Assembly (NCBI RefSeq): GCF_000003815.2
Contig: NC_049984.1
Location: 23,982,167-24,029,909 of the forward strand
Origin: Branchiostoma floridae
Taxonomy: Eukaryota > Chordata > Leptocardii > Amphioxiformes > Branchiostomatidae
Reading direction: 5' to 3'
DNA: 47,743 bases
Below the pieces are notes generated by a model that searched no databases, was not told where the DNA came from, and saw only the letters and a list, made by a program, of their open reading frames with translations. Every line of letters starts with the position of its first letter. Within the stretch, counting starts at the first letter, position 1. The position numbers and the translations under genes are program-made. Below are positions 41,901 to 47,743 of this stretch, piece by piece.

Positions 41901-43122
41901 ACTCGGTGAGTTGTGTCTCTGTTTTATTAACTCCATGAAATGTGTCTTGCAGGTCAGTCAAACCTGTCCAAGCGACCACCTCTTCTTAGCGACCACCTGG
42001 CCATTACGACCGCTTTTAGCGGTCCCGAAAATTTTCCCCATTGACGTAAGAATTAAGCGACCTCTTGACAACAACCACCTGGCCAACGCGACCGTGACCG
42101 ACAAAAATTGGGACCAAATCCCTGCCCATAACGACCGTGTCATTTTCAAATCTTGAGGTGTCATCGATTTTCATAATAACTATCGCAATTTTGTGCCGAA
42201 TTCGGCCAGTTTGCGTCGGAAGTTGACTACAATTACGATGTTATGTTCAAAATAAAGATGCGGATGAACGTGTGTGTGCTTGGTATTTGCCAATTAACAC
42301 AACGGAAACCATTTAAACTATGCAGCGGGCATGTTGTGAGTCGATACTCTTCTAACCGACCAAATCGACCGCTTTTGCCCGGTCCCCCGAGTGGTCCTCT
42401 TGGGCAGGTCTGACTGTATTTTCAACAGCGTTTGTCTGTATGTCTGTGCGTGAACAAGATGGAAAAGGAATTAATCGATTTCCCACCTATATCATCATTA
42501 CAACCAGACGACGCCGACCAATCAGAAGGCCTCATTTCATGTTGGTTACGACGCGGTCACACAGAATTGCGGTGAGCCAGGTGTTCAATGAATTTCTAGG
42601 TGTTCAATAGAAATGTTCAATCATCCGACGTAGGATCCAATCAGAAGAAGCCATACACAGGTAATTGACGAATCAAAATTAGGGATAAACAGGCAATTGA
42701 CGAATCAAAATGAGGAATACACAGTTAACTGATGAATATACAGGCAATTGACCAATGAAAATGAGGAATATACACTGTCAGGCAATTGACCAATCAAAAT
42801 GAGGAATACACAGTTAACTGACGAATCAAAATGAGGTATATGCAGGCATTGACCAATCAGAAGGAGCTCACCTGGTGGACCCGGTGGTTATAGCAAATGA
42901 CCAGGCGTTTAATATGATACCATATACACCTCGGGGCGGGTCATTAATCCTATATTGTTTACTCGTCTGTAGGCCACAGCTTGGGGAACGTTGTCGGCGG
43001 CCCGATTTTCCAAGGATATGGCGCCTTGGTGTTCTTCCGATCCTTCGCCGTGTCCTGCCTGATCGGATTCCTCCTGTTCTGCGTGCTCTACATGTATTTT
43101 GCGAGAAAACAGAACCCGACAG
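38911..43122 (+). CDS. MFSD6-like major facilitator transporter, 3' end missing
   Basis: Exons with matching phases: 38911-38983, 39416-39563, 40101-40341, 41173-41905, 42973-43122 (phase 1 donor GTGAGA). About 448 residues so far. The N-terminus DLLVIKTIFFFFFSG with HPYIAVYMRHQGLLPSQIGV and PLLGSIADKTGR matches the first two membrane segments and loop of MFSD6 (DLL..KA.YFFFF, LYFKQLG, ADR). Later come GRQRALGSVGFALFAVLSG, ACDGASDTYLFLHLKNLGAS and FYGLGHSLGNVVGGPIF. A multi-pass membrane protein; MFSD6 relatives are poorly characterised, so no substrate is given. An in-frame stop 18 bp upstream region (CCG TGA CCA) supports the start at 38911. The last exon(s) must lie in the gap at 43580-44563 or beyond; a Penelope-like tail lies just downstream. 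Confidence 0.82.
40560..40695 (+). mobile_element. LINE 3' tail
   Basis: GTAGATCTTCTGGGGAGTCG, CCGGCTCCCCTCAG (an inverse block) and a terminal AATAAATAAA look like the 3' end of a non-LTR element. In an MFSD6-like intron. Confidence 0.4.
41955..42416. mobile_element. MITE with CAGTCAAACCTG inverted repeats
   Basis: Left end CAGTCAAACCTGTCCAAGCG; right end, inverted, CAGTCAGACCTGCCCAAGAG. The interior repeats CGACC words (GCGACCACCTGGCC, ACGACCGCTTTTAGCGGTC). It begins about 50 bp after an MFSD6-like exon. Confidence 0.75.
42660..42870. repeat. Irregular minisatellite
   Basis: Interleaved units of GGCAATTGACCAATCAAAAT, GAGGAATACACAGTTAACTG and ACGAATCAAAATGAGG. In the MFSD6-like intron before the last visible exon. 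Confidence 0.75.
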
Positions 43123-43229
43123 GTGAGAAAATTCTGTCTGTTTTTTTCTAAATCAGGTTCGCGTAGGGCCTGATGTTACCATCATGAAAATATCGTAAAT
43201 TGCAAAAATCTGGAAACGGATATTTGCTT

Positions 43230-43446
43230 ATGTCATAGTGTGTCAAAGTCAATTCCTAAGTCAAAGAAGATGTGAAAGAACAAAGATGTTATTGTTCCGT
43301 ATACCATATACTCTATGTCTAATCATCTGTCATCCTTCCCGACCACTTACATTTTATAATGAAGGCAATTTTATTGCATTTATTTCGCACGTTTGCATCA
43401 ATTTGGGGGTTCCCAGAGGATGTCATCCATATGATATAATCAACAT
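43230..43446. repeat. Partial copy of the GGATGACATCC MITE
   Basis: GTCAAAGAAGATGTGAAAGA and GAGGATGTCATCCATATGAT then ATAATCAACATATAACCTC resemble the right half of 21251-21724, with an inverted segment order. Confidence 0.5.
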
Positions 43447-43494
43447 ATAACCTCAAGAAGTATGTCATTTTGATAACCTTTTCTGCTTCTTTCT

Positions 43495-43579
43495 TTTTCG
43501 ATGGCTATCAGTCCATCTGCTCACGGAGATGACCTAGTTCTCGCGAGAGTCTTGACCTAGTTCTCGCAAATCTCGCGAG
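43495..43579 (-). repeat. Penelope-like element 3' tail, inverted
   Basis: On the minus strand GAACTAGGTCATCTCCGTGA then GATGGACTGATAGCCATCGA matches 35255-35312. The rest of this copy runs into the gap. Confidence 0.75.
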
Positions 43580-44563
43580 NNNNNNNNNNNNNNNNNNNNN
43601 NNNNNNNNNNNNNNNNNNNNNNNNNNNNNNNNNNNNNNNNNNNNNNNNNNNNNNNNNNNNNNNNNNNNNNNNNNNNNNNNNNNNNNNNNNNNNNNNNNNN
43701 NNNNNNNNNNNNNNNNNNNNNNNNNNNNNNNNNNNNNNNNNNNNNNNNNNNNNNNNNNNNNNNNNNNNNNNNNNNNNNNNNNNNNNNNNNNNNNNNNNNN
43801 NNNNNNNNNNNNNNNNNNNNNNNNNNNNNNNNNNNNNNNNNNNNNNNNNNNNNNNNNNNNNNNNNNNNNNNNNNNNNNNNNNNNNNNNNNNNNNNNNNNN
43901 NNNNNNNNNNNNNNNNNNNNNNNNNNNNNNNNNNNNNNNNNNNNNNNNNNNNNNNNNNNNNNNNNNNNNNNNNNNNNNNNNNNNNNNNNNNNNNNNNNNN
44001 NNNNNNNNNNNNNNNNNNNNNNNNNNNNNNNNNNNNNNNNNNNNNNNNNNNNNNNNNNNNNNNNNNNNNNNNNNNNNNNNNNNNNNNNNNNNNNNNNNNN
44101 NNNNNNNNNNNNNNNNNNNNNNNNNNNNNNNNNNNNNNNNNNNNNNNNNNNNNNNNNNNNNNNNNNNNNNNNNNNNNNNNNNNNNNNNNNNNNNNNNNNN
44201 NNNNNNNNNNNNNNNNNNNNNNNNNNNNNNNNNNNNNNNNNNNNNNNNNNNNNNNNNNNNNNNNNNNNNNNNNNNNNNNNNNNNNNNNNNNNNNNNNNNN
44301 NNNNNNNNNNNNNNNNNNNNNNNNNNNNNNNNNNNNNNNNNNNNNNNNNNNNNNNNNNNNNNNNNNNNNNNNNNNNNNNNNNNNNNNNNNNNNNNNNNNN
44401 NNNNNNNNNNNNNNNNNNNNNNNNNNNNNNNNNNNNNNNNNNNNNNNNNNNNNNNNNNNNNNNNNNNNNNNNNNNNNNNNNNNNNNNNNNNNNNNNNNNN
44501 NNNNNNNNNNNNNNNNNNNNNNNNNNNNNNNNNNNNNNNNNNNNNNNNNNNNNNNNNNNNNNN
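43580..44563. other. Assembly gap
   Basis: 984-bp run of N between a Penelope-like tail and a TG array. It probably hides a Penelope-like body and possibly the last MFSD6-like exons. Confidence 0.99.
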
Positions 44564-44718
44564 GTTTGTGTGTCTGTGTGTGTGTGTGTGTGACTGTGTT
44601 TGTGTGTGTCTTTGTGTGTGTGTGTGTGTCTTTGTGTGTACGTGTGTGTGACTGTGCGTGTATGTGTGTGTGTGTCTGTGTGTGTGTGTGTGTGTGTTTG
44701 TGTGTGTGTGGGGGGGGG

Positions 44719-44773
<55 letters not shown>

Positions 44774-44775
44774 TG
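44564..44775. repeat. (TG)n microsatellite
   Basis: Interrupted TG array with a nine-G run near 44710, starting at the gap edge. Confidence 0.95.
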
Positions 44776-44854
44776 ATTTGTGAACAGCAGCATAACACAA
44801 CAAGCCGTGGATGCCCGGGTGACTCCATATGCGTGTGGTTTGAAATGTCTGAAG

Positions 44855-45165
44855 ATGTTGAACTCGGGCTTTTGTGTTCGAGGAGTGATCTTTCAGCCTC
44901 CCCAATGTAGGTTTCCCTACGCGGACCTTTCATGTTTTGACCTTGGCACTGTATATGGTACAATACACCACATTTACTCTCCTTTGGGGTTTCGACTTTG
45001 GATGCTACCAAGATGCTTCGCAGAGTTCTCGACGTTGCCTGAAGAAGGTCAACGTCTTGATCCCATGTATAGTGAAAATTCTTCTAAGACCTTCTGATGC
45101 GCCTTTCACACAAGGAAGCACTACAATGCTTCTGTTTTTTTCCCTTGCTCCTTGCTGTTCTGGTT
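44855..45165 (-). mobile_element. Decayed Penelope-like GIY-YIG fragment
   Basis: On the minus strand LPCVKGASEGLRRIFTIHGI is followed, in another frame, by CGVLYHIQCQGQ and ETYIGEAERSLLEH, then SSTSSDISNHTHMESPGHP. This is the linker and GIY-YIG start of a Penelope-like element with at least one frameshift. The sequence differs enough from the copy at 34213 to be another family. Confidence 0.7.
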
Positions 45166-45169
45166 CTGC

Positions 45170-46398
45170 GTAGTGTTACTAGATCGTGGATGTTTGGGTG
45201 CAGTCGCTTTCATTATCGCCAAATTATCGCGAGGTAGGGTAAGAAGGTAGACAAGATAAGGTAGAAAAGATAATCAACTTATATAATTTATGCAAACGAG
45301 ACCTCATTTGTAGAATCAATGAAAACAGTTACAATGGGTCACTTGTCACAAACAAGAGACTGTTTTCTTTGTTGACAGCAATACCCAACAAATATTCATA
45401 GTGTAAAGCAATGTTCGTACATACAGCCAGAAAACGAATACAACAACAATCATTGATACTTATAAACAAGAAAACCGTTTTTTATCGCCACACTTATTGT
45501 GGTTTAATAGAAAATGGGTATTCATACAACTATAAAAAATATGGTAGGGTACACACCATGCCACGCAGGTATCTGCATGACGTAACCCTCCCGAAACGAA
45601 AGTTACGTCATAGTCTCACCTTCGAACCTCTCTCAGACTCTCACTATATACATAGTCTCTACCAGACTCCGGTCTGGCCGAATACAGTAACAGTGAGACT
45701 TTGGCCATGTTAGGAATAAAGTCTAATAGGAGTTAATTGGCCTAGGAGTGAAGTGACCGGCCGGCGGAAACGGGATAGCTGGATAGACTGCAAAGGAATA
45801 ACAGAAATCTCATTGCAACTTATTTTTGCCTATTTGGCCAAATTATATTTATCTCCTTTTGTCATCCAGCTGACACGTCTACTTGGAAACTACTATTTAT
45901 CGTCTATCTGAGAGAACACGACTTAACACATATGAGCTCGTATATACAAAATTATTATCATAGAATTACCTTTATCTACAAGTTTAGTTTAGTCACATAG
46001 GTAAACCACATGACCCTGACCTTTGAACTCCTGTCTTGATCTACCTTTCTGTCATGACCTTAACTTGAGTAACAATGGACCGGACCAAGTCACTCAATCT
46101 AGGGGGACGTCTAACTCTACATTAATATTTCTACAAAGACGTGTTGCATTTTGGCATAATACAGCATTTCATGCTGTATCATGCACGATACGCAAGGTAG
46201 TTGTTAAGTCTACCAAGGAGCTTATCAATATAAGCTCCTTGAGTCTACTAAACGTAAGTTACAGAGGAAAAGGATATAATGAACAAGATACCAAAATGCA
46301 CACCCCTCCACCCGACATCGCTCCTTCCAGGTGTAACTGGGGCTTCCCACTAGTATCGACACACCAGAGTGACGACAGGTGTAGCGCCTTTAAGTTCA
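45170..46398. other. Intergenic, no gene seen
   Basis: AT-rich, with a 100-codon open frame (45411-45713) that I do not recognise. A perfect 11-bp hairpin is at 46215-46240 (AAGGAGCTTAT / ATAAGCTCCTT, 4-nt loop). It also serves as upstream sequence of the death-effector-domain gene. Confidence 0.4.
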
Positions 46399-47207
46399 AT
46401 GGCAGACAATCCTCGCCAAGATCTATTCCTCAAGATTTCTCGAAACCTGTTAGAGCAAGAACTTACCGATCTCCGTAACTATGTCAGCGGTGCAGAGATC
46501 TTACCAGCGAGATTTGTCCAGAAAGCCGACGCTCATCAAATCTTTATCCAACTTGAGAAAGAAAGGAAGTTGGAGCCAGGAGATCTCTCACTTCTTGTAG
46601 GACTCCTGACCAAAATCGGCAGACGTGACTACGCTGAGAAGGCAGAGAAGATTGCTCAAGATGAAGCAAAAGGTTTGTCTTCATTCATTGAGCAATGGGA
46701 AAATAACCTCTGCGCACCGTAAGGAAAGAACCTTACATAACATCGGCCAGTACTATCGAGTATATCTATAGATCGTTTTTGCATGCAGAAGTCTGGAAGT
46801 TTCGGCTTGTTCTGTACCAAACACAGACTAACGCCCCTTTCCTGGAGCGTTAGGGCTGGAAATATGCGCGCTAAAGTATACATGTATGTATGTCCGGAAA
46901 TATCATGGCCAAAGCCCACACGCTAGCGATGACGTAAAAATAAACAACATGGCTGCCCTTGTAACTGATAGTGCTTGTGTCGGGTTTCTGCCCATAGTTT
47001 TAACATGGACGGAAGAAAATGCACATTTTAGTTCATGAATTCTTATGTCTATTTGATAGAAATCTTTACAGGTCAAAGTTATGTAGGTGTTCTATATCTA
47101 ATGCCGCCATTGCTGATAAAAAATCATTGCCAAGTTGTTTACTCATTGAGCCATTGATTTTATTATTGCAGCACTTCGAGAACCAACCAAAAGAACAAGA
47201 CAGGAAA
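46399..47207 (+). CDS. Death effector domain protein, 5' part
   Basis: Exon 1 (46399-46672) codes about 91 residues forming one death effector domain: DLFLKISRNLLEQELTDLRN, then FVQKADAHQIFIQLEKER, LSLLVGLLTKIGRRDYAEKA. The pattern of helices and the RxD(L/Y) motif near the end are those of DEDs in FADD, procaspase-8 and relatives, which self-associate in apoptosis and immune signalling. A donor (AAAAG/GTTTGT) joins in phase to exon 2 (47172-47207, acceptor TTATTGCAG, donor GTAAGT) coding ALREPTKRTRQE. The gene continues past the window, so the effector part is unseen. Without that splice the frame would stop at 46722 after 107 residues. The start at 46399 has G at +4; an in-frame ATG at 46369 is an alternative. 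DED genes are numerous in lancelets. Confidence 0.75.
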
Positions 47208-47399
47208 GTAAGTTGTACTGTAAGACCTTGAGAGGAGCTGACTTGAGACTGACTGACTTTCTGTAAAATTATAGTCTAGCATGACATCATGTTAAATAGC
47301 ATGTAACATGTATTGACTCCAGGCTGGAGAGTGTATCCACTAAATGTGCTAACATCTATAAATAATTATAATAGTCTCTAACAATTTATAATACTCTTT

Positions 47400-47455
47400 T
47401 CTCTTGAGAATGTTCCTGTAATAAGCCTTCGGTCATGATTTTGCAAATAAATATT
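47400..47455 (+). mobile_element. LINE 3' tail (possible)
   Basis: ATAAGCCTTCGGTCATGATT then TTGCAAATAAA resembles the tail at 38790-38835 in layout. Weak call. Confidence 0.3.
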
Positions 47456-47489
47456 ATTATTGTCATCATATCATATATATATATCTCTG

Positions 47490-47572
<83 letters not shown>
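47490..47572. repeat. (CT)n(TA)n compound microsatellite
   Basis: A CT array followed directly by a TA array. Sequence quality beyond about 47690 may be poor. Confidence 0.95.
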
Positions 47573-47575
<3 letters not shown>

Positions 47576-47743
47576 ACAAAACAAAATTTTGATCCATGGA
47601 ATCCTCCAATCCTCCCAGGGAGAATCTCAAACGGGGCTGGTCTTCGGAACCACTTTCTTATTGGGGACCTTCCAAAGGGGGAGATCACCATTTTCTACTT
47701 GGTTTAGAAAAAACACCCGGGAGATTTTCCTAAAGGGCGGGGG

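Noticed and set aside
43508-45011. Frames of over 400 codons on the minus strand
   Set aside because: They are open only because the 984-bp N run has no stops; real content is a Penelope-like tail, a TG array and a GIY-YIG fragment.

Overview
The window reads as a piece of an invertebrate deuterostome genome, most likely a lancelet (Branchiostoma). It is clearly nuclear and eukaryotic: genes are split into many small exons with GT/AG borders and matching phases, secreted-protein domains sit on phase 1-1 exons, and short inverted-repeat transposons, tRNA-derived SINEs, Penelope-like retroelements and minisatellites fill the introns and intergenic DNA. The species call is inferred from gene content and repeat style; I could not search a database. 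Four runs of N (6738-7051, 22861-23058, 33643-33870, 43580-44563) break the assembly.

Layout. (1) 2181-9538, plus strand: a secreted protein with signal peptide, four kringles, the C-terminal half of a C-type lectin domain and a long acidic tail that carries a frameshift. (2) 9.5-18 kb: no recognised complete gene; several TIR elements, three minisatellites and one possible exon split by a mariner-like MITE. (3) 25701-18054, minus strand: a complete inositol monophosphatase gene (IMPA1/IMPA2 family) with two tandem, equal-length, probably mutually exclusive copies of the exon carrying the last metal ligand. (4) 26106-32779, plus strand: a short coiled-coil gene whose last exons match the C-terminus of CEP290; it is divergent from the IMPA gene across about 400 bp. 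(5) 34213-35310: a 5'-truncated Penelope-like element with reverse-transcriptase end and GIY-YIG domain. (6) 38911-43122 and probably beyond: an MFSD6-like major-facilitator transporter, its 3' end lost in or after a gap. (7) 46399-47207 and beyond: the first exons of a death-effector-domain gene.

The genes do not form one pathway. The most unusual structure is in regions 3 and 4. The IMPA gene has one exon resembling vertebrate IMPA1 and a second resembling IMPA2 at the substrate-binding strand, separated by only 39 bp. A roughly 710-bp minisatellite made of repeated copies of the second exon's own 5' splice site follows directly. The neighbouring CEP290-like gene has a 54-bp array in which every unit carries a potential 3' splice site and an in-frame 18-codon coiled-coil segment.
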